Of a stretch of DNA of 64,000 nucleotides, positions 25,899-35,524 are shown one piece after another. The position numbers were made by a program, and so were the translations under genes. A model generated the notes under the pieces. The model was not told the origin of the DNA, ran no database searches, and saw only the letters and a list, made by a program, of their open reading frames with translations. This DNA is from Sphingomonas sp. 3P27F8 (GTDB lineage: Bacteria > Pseudomonadota > Alphaproteobacteria > Sphingomonadales > Sphingomonadaceae): positions 1 to 64,000 of the forward strand of contig NZ_SCNL01000016.1 of assembly GCF_005502745.1 (NCBI RefSeq). The letters run 5' to 3'. Each line of letters opens with the position of its first letter. Positions within the stretch are counted from its first letter, which is position 1.

Positions 25899-26255
25899 CT
25901 AGAAGAACTCCCGGCCACCGCGATACTCGCGCCAGGCATTATCCCATTTCGTGCCAACGTCGCCACTCACCGGCCGCGCGCCGACGTCGAATCCGGCCAT
26001 CACGTCGTCGATATGCGGTGCCGGCACCGGAATGTTGAACGGCGCGATCCTACGCGCCTTCAAGTGCCAGACATAGGCGAGCTCGTGATCGGTGACCGGC
26101 GCGGCCTTCCCCCACGCCACGTCCTGGAACTGGCGCTGCGCCGCGCTCCTCGGCCGACGCTCGCGCAAACGCAGCGCATCGTAGAACAGCAGATGCTCGC
26201 GCAGCAGCGCCTCGTAGCGTTCGATCGTGCGCGGGTTTTCGCCGTCCTGCTCCAC
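25899..26255 (-). CDS. Hypothetical protein upstream of the SRAP gene
   Basis: From a GTG giving VEQDGENPRTIERYEALLRE the product has 118 residues; the open frame reaches 26300 through a TTG. It contains LREHLLFYDALRLRERRPRS and KARRIAPFNIPVPAPHIDDV and ends in aromatic and basic residues (WDNAWREYRGGREFF). No domain is recognised. It ends 27 bp before the SRAP start and probably heads that operon. Confidence 0.5.
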   Translation of the reverse strand: MEQDGENPRTIERYEALLREHLLFYDALRLRERRPRSAAQRQFQDVAWGKAAPVTDHELAYVWHLKARRIAPFNIPVPAPHIDDVMAGFDVGARPVSGDVGTKWDNAWREYRGGREFF

Positions 26256-26371
26256 CGTGCCCACTCCGTCAGTACGGGTGAAAATCCTCGCCAAACTCAA
26301 TCCGATATGCTAGACTTTGCAAGCCTAATTCTGACCATCACGGTCAGCCACGGATTGAGGAAGGAGCGGCC

Positions 26372-26614
26372 ATGTTGAACCACGAAACTGGCCAGATGGA
26401 CTGGGGCAGCACTGCCAACCATTCGCTATACTTCAACCCTGATAATTTACTCGATCCAATGACGCACCGTGGGCGGGAGCTAATCACCGAGGGTTCTACC
26501 AGCACTGACAGCGACGATATATCTTTCCCCAATGCTGACGGTCCTGCGTGGCCTTTGTTCTTGATCGCGGCGCTTATTATCTGCGGATTTTTTCTCTCAC
26601 CTTTCAGTTCCTAA
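26372..26614 (+). CDS. Small tail-anchored membrane protein, hypothetical
   Basis: The 80-residue protein has a hydrophilic N-terminal two thirds and one C-terminal hydrophobic helix (PAWPLFLIAALIICGFFLSP). An AAGGAG site is positioned 6 bases before the ATG, which supports translation. It runs against traG, overlapping its 3' end by 11 bp. Its lower GC than the neighbours suggests separate acquisition. Function unknown. Confidence 0.5.
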   Translation: MLNHETGQMDWGSTANHSLYFNPDNLLDPMTHRGRELITEGSTSTDSDDISFPNADGPAWPLFLIAALIICGFFLSPFSS

Positions 26615-29600
26615 GCTGAAATCTACGCGGGTCGACCGGAGCGCCATCTTTCCACAGTTCGTAGTGAAGATGCGACCCGGTCGATTTTCCGGTGCTGCCA
26701 ACACGCCCGATCACCGCCCCAGCCTGGACGGTACTTCCAACCTGAAAAGCCGACCGATCCTGCATGTGGAAGTATTTGCTCTGTGAGCCGTCGCCATGCT
26801 GCAGGACTACATAATTGCCGGCGCCGTTGGCCTGGAAGTCGTTTCGTATGACCTGACCCGAGGCTGGCGCACGGATTTCTGTCCCTGCTGGTGCTGCAAT
26901 ATCCACGCCACGGTGATGCCGTCCCGGCTCGCCGGTGACCGGGTCAATCCGACCACCCATTCCTGAACTCAGCCGCCCAGAGATCGGCAACATTGCCCGC
27001 TCACCGCGGGGGACTTCGTATACATGGCTGGTGCCAGCGCCTATACCGAGGTTGTCACGGACCCAGTTGCGCGCGCCCTCGACACCGGGAAGTGTCGTCG
27101 TGATCCACGCGTCGTTGCGCTCCCGGACATGGTCACCGAGCTGACCCGCCGTCCCTCTCGCGTCGTCGACGCCGTTGCCGACCTCGAACGCGCCGCGCGT
27201 GATGCGCGCTGATGCGTTCGGAATCGCGTCAGCGACATTGCCGGCCAGATCGAGATCGCGCGAACTCTCGCGGATCGATACATCCGGCCCTTGCGCCCTG
27301 ACGCCGGCGGCGCGCTCATTACCCCATTGTTGTACTGCACCCGGTGTCGCCGATGCAGGGCCATGCAGCTGCCCGGACAGGCGCTCAGGCACGCTTACAC
27401 CCAATTCGTCGCGGACCGATGCAACGCGGCGCTCCATGAACTCACCAAGCAGGATATCGCGCACCTGTTCCTGTTGCGGGGTGCGGGGCATCACCATCCC
27501 CGGCGTCCACCCGAACTGCGACAGCGTATCGTCGCCTAGCAACCGCTCCTGAGCGTACACTACAAACTCCTGGCTCTCGTTCCGGTTGAGCGACCAACCC
27601 CGCGCCGAGGCCTCCCTGACATCATTGCTGACGCGCTGGAACGTCTCTTCGGCTCGAGTTGCTTCCAACGACGCCGACCGCGATTCCCCGACGCTTACGC
27701 CCAGCTTCTGCGACAGCGACCGAACCTCGCTATCTCCGCTCGTGCTGGTTTCGCGCATGAATTCATCGCGAGCTGAACGAGCCTGCGTCGTATTCGTTTC
27801 TTTGGTAAGATACTCTTGCAATTCGCCCAACGCTTGGTCGCTAGAAACTGTTCTGCCAGTATTTTCAGCTGACATGGACGAAAGCTTCAGTCCCAGACCA
27901 GCCTTGCCAGACAGTCCCCACTTTTTGATCAGATAATCGATTCCTGCATGACCGTCGCCTGTGGTTTGCGATATCCGCGCCACTTGCTGGCTATCGGCCT
28001 CACTAAAACCAAAGCGGCTCGTAAGGCCGTGCGAAAGACTCCTCGATAGATCAGTCATTCGAGCGACACTGTTATTGAACCCAGACCCCGTCTCGGTCGA
28101 ACTTCCCCGACGATGCTCAGCGGCCGACAGCAGATCCGTCGCCGTCGTCGCCGTCGCGTTCCACGACTGCGAGGCGGCGCTACGAAGCGACTGAGTGTGC
28201 GTCTGCCCGTCCGAGAGCGCGCGGCTCATGCTGCTGTCGAACCCTGCGGTGCGCGTCGGCGTGAACGCGAGGTTCGAGATGCCCTGGCGCGTGTCGAACG
28301 CATTGGTCCCGTCCGCGAAACCGTAGGTCACGCCACCGTCGGCGTTGGTGAACGTGCCGACCGAATAGCCCGAATTGAACTTGGGCTGATCGTCGAACTT
28401 GTTCGCCTGGGTCATGCCCGACGTGAGGTTCTGGAACGAGGTGTTGCCATACGAATAGTTGCCGGTGGTGCGCTCGGTCGCCGCCTGCTCGGCCGCGCTG
28501 TGCGCCGGTTGCAGCATCGAGGTCGCATGCCCCGCGATCGCCATCGCCCCGCGCGCCATGCCGCCCGCGATGAACGGCACGCTCATCATCAGGAAGCCGG
28601 CGAGCGTCGAGATCGATTCATTGACGCTCGCCATTCCGTCGGAGACCAGCAGCGTCGGCCCGGTCGGCGATGCTGCATGATAGAGGCTCGCCGCCCTGCT
28701 CATCACGAACATGTGCAGGATCACGTAGAGCGGCCCCCACGACGCGAGGTAGAAGAACCCGGTCGCATAGCCCTTGAGCGTCTGCAGGCCCGTCCTGGGG
28801 AACAGGAACAGCGGAAACAGCACCGGGAACATCGCGTAGAACACGACCGTCAGGACGATGCCGAGGAGCGGCACCCAGGTCATCGCCTGCGTCGCGATCG
28901 AGGTGTAGGTGTTCTTGGCCTGTGCGTCCGCGCGCTGCGACGCATAGGCATCCCAACCGGCATCCGAGAAACTCTCGCGCGCGGCCAGGAACGCGTCGAT
29001 CATCGAGATCTGCTTCAGGTAGGAATAGGCGTCGGTCGGCGACCCGTGCATCTGCGCCGCCACGATCGGCAGGTCATCGCGGATGCGCTGGGCCGCGACC
29101 GTATCGGCGATCCCGGGATATGCACTCTTCGCGAACGGCAGCAGATCCTTGTCGTAGGCAGCCTGCCACTGACCATCCATCCGCGAATAGGCTTCGTTGC
29201 ACGGGATGATCGAGTTTTCGGTGGTGCCCGGACCGGTCGAGGTAATCCACCGCTGGCTGCGCGCCGGCGACCCAGGTCCGATCGATTGCCACAGATTGTT
29301 CGTCTTGGTGAGATCGTCCATCGCCTTGAAGCCGAGCAGCACATCATAGAAAGTGCACTGCTTCAGGTGCTCGTCGAGGTTCGCGCGGAACACGCTGTCG
29401 GTAATCTGGAACGTGCGCGCCTTGTCCATCAACCGCGCGCCGTAGATCATGCCGTTGTTGGTCAGCGCGAGCGCGTTCGGCATCACGAACACGGTCTCGG
29501 CCGAGCGCGTCATCCAGTCGCCGACCTGGCTGGTGAAGGAGGCCATCACTCCCAGACCCAGCGGCACATTGTCCACCACCGCCGGCGCGAGCGCGGGGTT

Positions 29601-29852
29601 GATCCGGTCGGTCACCTTCACCGTGACGGTCGGGACCATCAGCATCATGTAGATGAGCGTCGACTGCAGGAACCAGTTGAACCACGCCCGCCAGTCGAGC
29701 GAGAAGGCGACGACGAACAGCGAGTAGATGAAGCCCATCACCATCACAACCTGGAGCATCGAGCGATAGCCCCCGCCCCCGGTCCATGCCGCGACCGCGT
29801 TGAAGACGTTGACGATATATTCGCCCCCGCCGATCGTGAAGACTTCGAGCAT
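26604..29852 (-). CDS. traG: TraG mating-pair stabilisation/entry-exclusion protein with C-terminal M23 peptidase
   Basis: The 1082-residue inner-membrane protein has N-terminal transmembrane segments (RSMLQVVMVMGFIYSLFVVA, LIYMMLMVPTVTV) and a central helix group near 320-460, then a long Gln/Ser/Thr-rich periplasmic part, as in TraG of F plasmids (about 940 residues). The last 130 residues form a LytM/M23 domain with zinc ligands in HHRGVD (about 980) and HLHYELW (about 1062), plus GRVGSTGKSTGSH. The peptidoglycan-cutting domain is an addition to the F version. It is the last gene of the tra operon. Confidence 0.9.
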   Translation of the reverse strand: MLEVFTIGGGEYIVNVFNAVAAWTGGGGYRSMLQVVMVMGFIYSLFVVAFSLDWRAWFNWFLQSTLIYMMLMVPTVTVKVTDRINPALAPAVVDNVPLGLGVMASFTSQVGDWMTRSAETVFVMPNALALTNNGMIYGARLMDKARTFQITDSVFRANLDEHLKQCTFYDVLLGFKAMDDLTKTNNLWQSIGPGSPARSQRWITSTGPGTTENSIIPCNEAYSRMDGQWQAAYDKDLLPFAKSAYPGIADTVAAQRIRDDLPIVAAQMHGSPTDAYSYLKQISMIDAFLAARESFSDAGWDAYASQRADAQAKNTYTSIATQAMTWVPLLGIVLTVVFYAMFPVLFPLFLFPRTGLQTLKGYATGFFYLASWGPLYVILHMFVMSRAASLYHAASPTGPTLLVSDGMASVNESISTLAGFLMMSVPFIAGGMARGAMAIAGHATSMLQPAHSAAEQAATERTTGNYSYGNTSFQNLTSGMTQANKFDDQPKFNSGYSVGTFTNADGGVTYGFADGTNAFDTRQGISNLAFTPTRTAGFDSSMSRALSDGQTHTQSLRSAASQSWNATATTATDLLSAAEHRRGSSTETGSGFNNSVARMTDLSRSLSHGLTSRFGFSEADSQQVARISQTTGDGHAGIDYLIKKWGLSGKAGLGLKLSSMSAENTGRTVSSDQALGELQEYLTKETNTTQARSARDEFMRETSTSGDSEVRSLSQKLGVSVGESRSASLEATRAEETFQRVSNDVREASARGWSLNRNESQEFVVYAQERLLGDDTLSQFGWTPGMVMPRTPQQEQVRDILLGEFMERRVASVRDELGVSVPERLSGQLHGPASATPGAVQQWGNERAAGVRAQGPDVSIRESSRDLDLAGNVADAIPNASARITRGAFEVGNGVDDARGTAGQLGDHVRERNDAWITTTLPGVEGARNWVRDNLGIGAGTSHVYEVPRGERAMLPISGRLSSGMGGRIDPVTGEPGRHHRGVDIAAPAGTEIRAPASGQVIRNDFQANGAGNYVVLQHGDGSQSKYFHMQDRSAFQVGSTVQAGAVIGRVGSTGKSTGSHLHYELWKDGAPVDPRRFQLRN

Positions 29853-29876
29853 CGCCGTCGCTCCCTTGCCGCCGCG

Positions 29877-31319
29877 TTACCGCAAGCCCTGAGCGCTGAG
29901 CCCGCGTCCGAACCGGAGCGATGCCGACAGCTGCGGGCTCATGGTGTTCTTGAGGGTGGATTCCATGAACTGGGTGTATTGGATCACCCGGTAGGTATTG
30001 GAGATCTGCCCGGCCATCTTCTCGCTGCGCCGCGACAGCTCGGTCTTCACGCTGTCGACCTGGGCGCGCCACGCCTTGAATTCGTCGGTCGAGACGAACT
30101 TCGCGCCCGCCTGCGCCTGCGAGATCGTGTCCAGCATCCGGTCGAGCATCGACATCAGCATGTCGATCGCGACCATCTCGGCGAGCGTCGCGCGATCGCC
30201 GCCCGACAGGCCCATGTGCGCCGCCTCGTTGACGACAAGGATCTTGTAGAGCGGGATCGAGGTCATGCCCAACAGCGCGATCTCATCGCCCGACAGCGCG
30301 GCATTTGACCGGATCTTGCCCGACATGCTGTCCATCGCCTTGAGGACGCGCGTACGCAGCGCCTCGTTGGTCGAGATGCTCAGCTTGGTAGGCGTGGGCT
30401 TCAGACACCCCTTGTCGTCAGTGGTGTCGCACTGCCACACGTCAGTCGGCGCCGAGGCGGTGCCGTCGAGCAGCGCCTGATAGGTGTCCCAGCTGGCCGG
30501 CGCGATGAACTGGAACGCGCCCATGCTGTCCTTGGCCTTGGTCGCATCGTAGATGATCGTACCGACCATCGTCATGAGGAACTCGGCATATTCGCGGGAC
30601 GGCTTGGTCGCGCTCTTGGCGTTCAGCGCATACCAGGTGTAGTTCTTCGACTGGACCAGCTCGGCATCGTCACCGGCCTTGGCGATCGTCGACTCCCGCT
30701 CGCCCTTGTTGGTGCAGCCGTGACGCGCCGCGGCCGCGTCGGAGAAGAAGCCCTTCGCCCCGCCGACCTGCTGACAGATCGTCGAGGACGCCCCGTCCAT
30801 CGCCGGCCACAGCGAGCCGATCGCCTGCTGCGCCGCCTCGCAAGAGGACATGTTGAACGCGTTCAGCTGCTGCACGCGCTGGCTCATGTCCTTCATCACC
30901 CCGCCGATCTGCGCGGAGATGCTGTCGATCGCGAGCTGGAACGCGAAGCCGATCGCGTTGTTGGCGGTCGCCTTCAGCATCGCCACGATCTCATCGGCGT
31001 TGATGAACGAGAACGACCCCGCGAACAGGTCGATGCCGCCACAGCCGCCACGCGCGCTGGGAAGCGCGACGCTGACCGGGTTGATCGACTTCTGCGGAAA
31101 GCGGCTCCACAGCGAACCACCCGAATAATAGCCCGCCGACTGACCCTGGAAAGCGGTCGGGCCGGTCACGTTCGCGGCCGCGCCCGACTTGTTGAAATAG
31201 CTGTTCATCTCGCCCTGGACGTCGGCCATCGCCGGCGTAGCGACGAGACCTCCAATCGCGAGGATCATGCTGGCCTGCGCGAGAACCGCGGCGCAGAAGC
31301 GGACGATCGAGCGGACCAT
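29877..31319 (-). CDS. traH: TraH pilus-assembly protein
   Basis: The 480 residues begin with a signal peptide (MVRSIVRFCAAVLAQASMIL) and contain TraH features: GGCGGIDLFAGSFSFINADEI, AIGFAFQLAIDSISAQIGGVM with a following coiled-coil-prone segment, and a C-terminal DRMLDTISQAQ region. TraH is a periplasmic/outer-membrane-associated factor needed for F-pilus assembly and interacts with TraF, TraU and TrbI. The length is as in F (about 458). The start overlaps the traF stop by one base (TGATG). Confidence 0.93.
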   Translation of the reverse strand: MVRSIVRFCAAVLAQASMILAIGGLVATPAMADVQGEMNSYFNKSGAAANVTGPTAFQGQSAGYYSGGSLWSRFPQKSINPVSVALPSARGGCGGIDLFAGSFSFINADEIVAMLKATANNAIGFAFQLAIDSISAQIGGVMKDMSQRVQQLNAFNMSSCEAAQQAIGSLWPAMDGASSTICQQVGGAKGFFSDAAAARHGCTNKGERESTIAKAGDDAELVQSKNYTWYALNAKSATKPSREYAEFLMTMVGTIIYDATKAKDSMGAFQFIAPASWDTYQALLDGTASAPTDVWQCDTTDDKGCLKPTPTKLSISTNEALRTRVLKAMDSMSGKIRSNAALSGDEIALLGMTSIPLYKILVVNEAAHMGLSGGDRATLAEMVAIDMLMSMLDRMLDTISQAQAGAKFVSTDEFKAWRAQVDSVKTELSRRSEKMAGQISNTYRVIQYTQFMESTLKNTMSPQLSASLRFGRGLSAQGLR

Positions 31320-32227
31320 CAGAAGTCACTCCCGGGCTTGACGCTGGTCAGTGTGAAGATGCGGTTCATCACTTCGTCGGCCGCCATCACGCCGTAGCCG
31401 ATCGGCATGGGCTGCTTGGTGACAGTGTCGAACAGCACAAGCGCGGGCACCTGCTGGCCGCGCATGCCCATCGCCTTGTACTGGCCGGTGTCGACCGTAT
31501 AGTTCGGGAAGGCGCGGGTCGGCCCGCCATCGAGCGAGATTGCCATGACGGTCAGGCCGAAGCGATCCGACACACTGCGCATGATCGGCCCGAAGGTTTC
31601 GCACGCAGCACAGGCCGACGAGTAGAAATAGAACACGCCGTACCGCTGCGAGATCCGCGACAGCACGCGCTCTCGATCCGCATTACGGCTATCGAGCCAG
31701 GTCCGCTTGCCCAGCTGGTTGACCGGGCGCTGGAGCGTGTAGTCGAGGTCCGGGTTCTGCCAGATCGTACGCTGCCACATGTCCGCGAAAGAGGAGGCAC
31801 GATCAAGCTGCTCGCGCTGGAAAGCGATATAATGGCTGATGTTCTCGGGCGTCGGCTCGAGGATCGCCCGCGCCTTCAGCTCCTCCAGCTGCTTCGAGAT
31901 CGCCGCAAGCTGCTCGGCCGAGGACCGCGCGGGCTGCGCCGATCGCTGCTCGGCGGGCCTGGCCTTCGGCTTGTCGCAATAGAACCAGGTGCCGAGCCGC
32001 CGCTCGCGGCAGTAGAAGTCGTCCCCGGTCTGCGCCGCGACGCGGTCGGCCGATCCCAGATCGTCCGCGCTGCCATAGCTGTCCTGGCCGCCATCGCGGC
32101 CGTCGTCACCGGCATCGCGGGTGGAGGACACCGAATCCGGCAGCGGCGTCAGGTCCTGCGCCGTCGCCGGCGTCAGCACGGGCGACGCGACCGAGAGGAT
32201 GAGAGCGAGGGTCAGGGCCTTGCGCAT
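31319..32227 (-). CDS. traF: TraF thioredoxin-fold pilus-assembly protein
   Basis: The 302-residue exported protein has a signal peptide (ending TPATAQ), a hydrophilic linker, then a thioredoxin-like domain containing YFYSSACAACETFGPIM, so a CAAC redox motif is present. F-plasmid TraF has the fold but lacks the CXXC, so this version may be redox-active, working with the operon's DsbC. It acts in the periplasm in pilus assembly with TraH and TraU. Confidence 0.9.
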   Translation of the reverse strand: MRKALTLALILSVASPVLTPATAQDLTPLPDSVSSTRDAGDDGRDGGQDSYGSADDLGSADRVAAQTGDDFYCRERRLGTWFYCDKPKARPAEQRSAQPARSSAEQLAAISKQLEELKARAILEPTPENISHYIAFQREQLDRASSFADMWQRTIWQNPDLDYTLQRPVNQLGKRTWLDSRNADRERVLSRISQRYGVFYFYSSACAACETFGPIMRSVSDRFGLTVMAISLDGGPTRAFPNYTVDTGQYKAMGMRGQQVPALVLFDTVTKQPMPIGYGVMAADEVMNRIFTLTSVKPGSDF

Positions 32228-32228
32228 G

Positions 32229-32636
32229 TCAGTCGTCCTTCTGTTTCTGCTTTTCGCGATCTTCCTGTTCGCGGCGGGTGAGGTAGGATTTGAGCGTCCC
32301 GAGGAGCGACGGCTCCTGAAGCGACACGAGCTGCGCCATGTCGTCTGCGAGGATGCGGAACAGGTTGCCGTACACCCCGATGATGAGGTTGCGGGCGTGC
32401 CGGCGCGGGTAGAGCGTCTCGCCCCGGCGCAGGATGAGGTTGGCGCGGATCAGCCGCGCGATCGTCGGTTCGAGATCGGCCACGCACAGCTTCGTATCGA
32501 ACCAGCTGTCGAGCGTCGGGATAAGGAACCCGGCCGGGTGCGGTCCGGCGCGCAGGAGCGCGATCAGGACCGCAAATTCCGCGACCGACAGGTCGGGAAA
32601 GGGACGATGGTCCGACAGTTGCGTCACGCCGGTCAT
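32229..32636 (-). CDS. Uncharacterised 135-residue tra-operon protein
   Basis: The start ATG overlaps the traN stop (ATGA), so this is a genuine operon member. The product begins MTGVTQLSDHRPFPDLSVAE and contains FAVLIALLRAGPHPAGFLIP, TIARLIRANLILRRG and a basic, Gln/Lys-rich tail. There is no signal peptide or membrane segment, so it is probably cytoplasmic; the middle resembles a winged-helix layout, which is only an impression. It is not a member of the classical F-plasmid tra set. Confidence 0.7.
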   Translation of the reverse strand: MTGVTQLSDHRPFPDLSVAEFAVLIALLRAGPHPAGFLIPTLDSWFDTKLCVADLEPTIARLIRANLILRRGETLYPRRHARNLIIGVYGNLFRILADDMAQLVSLQEPSLLGTLKSYLTRREQEDREKQKQKDD

Positions 32637-34768
32637 TTGCTCTTCTTCGCGTCGTAATAGGCCTTGATCCGCTCCTGGATCTGGCGCGAGGTTTCGATCT
32701 CGTCGGGCAGCTTCGCGGCGTCGACGAACTCGGCATAGACCTCGGTGAAATCCATCACCGACAGGTCGAGCCGCGAGAATTCGTCGAGCGTGAACCCCTT
32801 GCAGGTTTCCTTCTTGGCGCTGCCCCACGGCTTGTTGATCTGCGGGCGTCCCTGTTCCTGCAGGATGCGCGACAGCTTGCTTTCGAAGCAGCAATAGGCC
32901 GTCGATTTCGATGTGCAGATGCCCAGCACCTTGTCCGAGCAATAGTCGCCCAGCTTGTGGCACATCCCCATGCGGTCCTGCACGTCGAGAAGCTTCTCGT
33001 CGTTCGAGCACATAAACATGGTGAGGAATGGCGTCGCGAGCGCGGCGATCGCCACCGGCCCGCCCGCGATCGCGGCCGCGCCGGCAGCCGTGGTGATGAG
33101 GCCCGACGCCTTGCCAGCGCAGCAGTTGACCAGCCCGAACACCGGCTTGTGGCAGGTCTGCCGCTTGCCCGAAAACAGCGTCAGCGTATCAGGGTCGAAT
33201 TCGGCATTGGCCTGGCCCAGCGCGTGCAGCCCGACCACGGCGTCCTTGAACTCGGTCGATGCCTCGCGCTCGACCGGCTCACACTCACCGTCGATGCAGT
33301 AGACGTCGTCACCACAGATATATTGCTTTGGATCGTTCGTCGGAGGCGACGGAACCGGACATTTGTAGACCTTCGTGGTTACCTGGCACGCACCAACCTG
33401 CGGATCGTCGAGGCACTCGTCACGCAGGAACGTGCATTTTCCGCCGTTCTCCAGATCGCTGCAATCGGACGCCTGGGTGATGCGCTGGCAGGTGAACGGG
33501 CGCGACCACGCCCAGCACGATGCCGTGACCGACACACCGTCAATGATCCGCGTCTCAGGCCCCTCGGTGCAGACCTCCGGTCCCGTCGCGGTGCAGGCGG
33601 TGTCGGCCACCAGCGCCGGACAGCTTCCCTCGTTGCGCTTTAGCGTGATCTCGCGCGTACCTTCCTTCCTGAGATACACTGTGCCGGTCGCGTAATTCTG
33701 GTGCGCCGGGATCTCCGCCTGGGGGATTTCGGCCGAGCACGAATAAAGCTGCGCGGTGGTGCGCATTGAGGACAGGCTCTTGCACCAGCGACGATAGTCT
33801 TCGACGTTGCCGCCGCCCGCCCCCAATTCGATCTGCGCATCGCAGATATGCGGCGTCCCCGCCTCGACCCGGCAAATGCCGGCACTGACCTTGGCCTGCA
33901 TCACGCTGTTGCGGGCGAACCCGTTGCCCTCGTTCTGGTCGCGCACGCCGTAGTAGAAGTACCGCAATGTATCGACGATTACCGGGTCCATCCTGCCCGT
34001 GCAGGTCGCCGGGGTTTCCTCGAGCTTCGCGCCTTTGTTGCAGGTCGCCTCGTAATAATCGGTGGTGCCATTGGGTGGCAGCGGCTTGCAGCTGCTTTCC
34101 GTGCCGCCCACCGACTGACCGGCGAGATAGCTGTTCGGGTCCTTCTCGACGTCCTGCGCGCGCGTGAGATCGCCGGCAGGCACAGTCACGACTTTGCGGC
34201 CCGGATCGGTGACGAGCTGCCACGCCTCGTTCGCGCCTGCAGCCGACCCGCCCGCGGCGATCAGCGCATCGGGATCGTCGGCATAGGCTTCGCCGGGCTG
34301 CGGGCCGCTGCTGAAGCCCGGGATGGTGGAGGGCAAATCGGTCGAGGAGATGATGCCGCCCGAAGCCTGACGCGCCGGCGTCGCGAGGGCCTTCGCCTCG
34401 GCGCGTGCACCCGCCATATCCCCCTTGGGGTAAGTGTAGGTTGAACTGCTCGACTGCGCGCTCGGCTCGGCCGCTGCCGCATTGCTCGATGCCGCGGGCT
34501 GCGCCGTGCGGGCCGAGCTGGCGGTTGTCCGCGCGACAGCCGCGCTCGGCTCGGGGACGCTGGTCACCGTCGTCTTGGCGACCGGCGCGGATGTGGGTGT
34601 GGGGGTCGGGGTGGGCTTGGGGGTCGTGTCGCTGAAGTAGGTGTAATCGCCCAGGCCGTAGAAGTCGCCGACGCCCTGCTGGGCCTGCTGGGTGGACTGG
34701 ACCTGGGCGAGCGCCTGCGCTGCCAGAACCGGCGCCAGAAGACCGATCAGGATGCGGCCCCCCCGCAT
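32633..34768 (-). CDS. traN: TraN outer-membrane mating-pair stabilisation adhesin
   Basis: The 711-residue exported protein has a signal peptide (ending ALAQ), a Pro/Thr-rich linker (KPTPTPTPTS) and Ala/Ser-rich region, then a very cysteine-rich domain from about residue 230 to the end, the hallmark of TraN. Cys-rich blocks include CTEGPETRIIDGVSVTASCW and CVPVERE-like segments, and C-terminal CYCFESKL-like Cys pairs. TraN binds recipient outer-membrane proteins and stabilises mating pairs. The length is slightly above the F version (about 600). Confidence 0.9.
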   Translation of the reverse strand: MRGGRILIGLLAPVLAAQALAQVQSTQQAQQGVGDFYGLGDYTYFSDTTPKPTPTPTPTSAPVAKTTVTSVPEPSAAVARTTASSARTAQPAASSNAAAAEPSAQSSSSTYTYPKGDMAGARAEAKALATPARQASGGIISSTDLPSTIPGFSSGPQPGEAYADDPDALIAAGGSAAGANEAWQLVTDPGRKVVTVPAGDLTRAQDVEKDPNSYLAGQSVGGTESSCKPLPPNGTTDYYEATCNKGAKLEETPATCTGRMDPVIVDTLRYFYYGVRDQNEGNGFARNSVMQAKVSAGICRVEAGTPHICDAQIELGAGGGNVEDYRRWCKSLSSMRTTAQLYSCSAEIPQAEIPAHQNYATGTVYLRKEGTREITLKRNEGSCPALVADTACTATGPEVCTEGPETRIIDGVSVTASCWAWSRPFTCQRITQASDCSDLENGGKCTFLRDECLDDPQVGACQVTTKVYKCPVPSPPTNDPKQYICGDDVYCIDGECEPVEREASTEFKDAVVGLHALGQANAEFDPDTLTLFSGKRQTCHKPVFGLVNCCAGKASGLITTAAGAAAIAGGPVAIAALATPFLTMFMCSNDEKLLDVQDRMGMCHKLGDYCSDKVLGICTSKSTAYCCFESKLSRILQEQGRPQINKPWGSAKKETCKGFTLDEFSRLDLSVMDFTEVYAEFVDAAKLPDEIETSRQIQERIKAYYDAKKSK

Positions 34769-34771
34769 GGT

Positions 34772-35515
34772 TCAGGGATTCCGGCCGAGGTTGGCGAGCG
34801 CGGTCCGCGCGACCAGCGCGCCGGGACCGTTCTCGCCCGCGAACGTCTCCAGCGCGTAGCGCACCGTGACATTGCCCTCGATGCGATCGAACGGAGGCGG
34901 CGTCGTCTTGCATGTGAGGCCGTCGCACGGCGTGAAATCGCTCGACGAGACCACCATCGTCGGGACCGCGGTCACGTCGAACGCGCGGAACAGGCGCGGG
35001 TCGATCCCGATCGAGGCGAACTGCTGGTCCTTCTCGACCACCCTGGAGAGCGCGGCGATGAACGCCTTCCCCGAATTACCGGGGAAGCCCCGGAACACCA
35101 CGACACCGCCAGCGGCCGAGGTATCGGCGATGATCCGCTTCAGCGCCTGTTCGGGCATCGAGGTGGACACGAACACCATGAACTGCGGCGCAGTGCCCTG
35201 GTTCTCCTTGAGGTTGGCGGACGCGGCGTGGATCATCTCGTCGAAGTCGACCGCACCCGCCGGCCCCCTGGGCAGGCTCGCCTTGTCGATCGTGCGCATC
35301 TGCTCCAGCGCGACCGCCTGCACGGTCTGCGCATCCTTGCGGAACGCGTCGCCGCGCCGCTCCACCTCGTTCACTAGCGCGGTCGCGTCCTGTTCGGACT
35401 TGGCCGATCGCGCGCGGATCGCGTCGAGATCGAGCCCCTCGACGGTCTGGGCGAGAACGGCGCAGCCGGTGCCGATCGAGGCGATGGCCAGCGCGGAAAG
35501 GAGGAGCTTCTTCAT
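34772..35515 (-). CDS. trbC: TrbC type-F pilus-assembly protein
   Basis: The 247-residue periplasmic protein has a signal peptide and the TrbC_Ftype domain: FMVFVSTSMPEQALKRIIAD, AGGVVVFRGFPGNSGKAFIA and VPTMVVSSSDFTPCDG, a thioredoxin-like arrangement without the redox pair. It works with TraW in pilus assembly. It is 10 bp upstream of traU's 3' side in the operon (traU, trbC, traN order as in F). Confidence 0.9.
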   Translation of the reverse strand: MKKLLLSALAIASIGTGCAVLAQTVEGLDLDAIRARSAKSEQDATALVNEVERRGDAFRKDAQTVQAVALEQMRTIDKASLPRGPAGAVDFDEMIHAASANLKENQGTAPQFMVFVSTSMPEQALKRIIADTSAAGGVVVFRGFPGNSGKAFIAALSRVVEKDQQFASIGIDPRLFRAFDVTAVPTMVVSSSDFTPCDGLTCKTTPPPFDRIEGNVTVRYALETFAGENGPGALVARTALANLGRNP

Positions 35516-35524
35516 GTCAGGTCC

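Noticed and set aside
28113..30308. 731-codon open frame on the plus strand opposite traG/traH
   Set aside because: Arg/His/Asp-rich composition without domains, lying fully opposite two genes with clear family matches; a high-GC shadow frame.
33555..34928. 457-codon minus-strand frame over traN
   Set aside because: Different frame of traN with Arg/Gly-rich random composition; traN has the signal peptide and Cys pattern.
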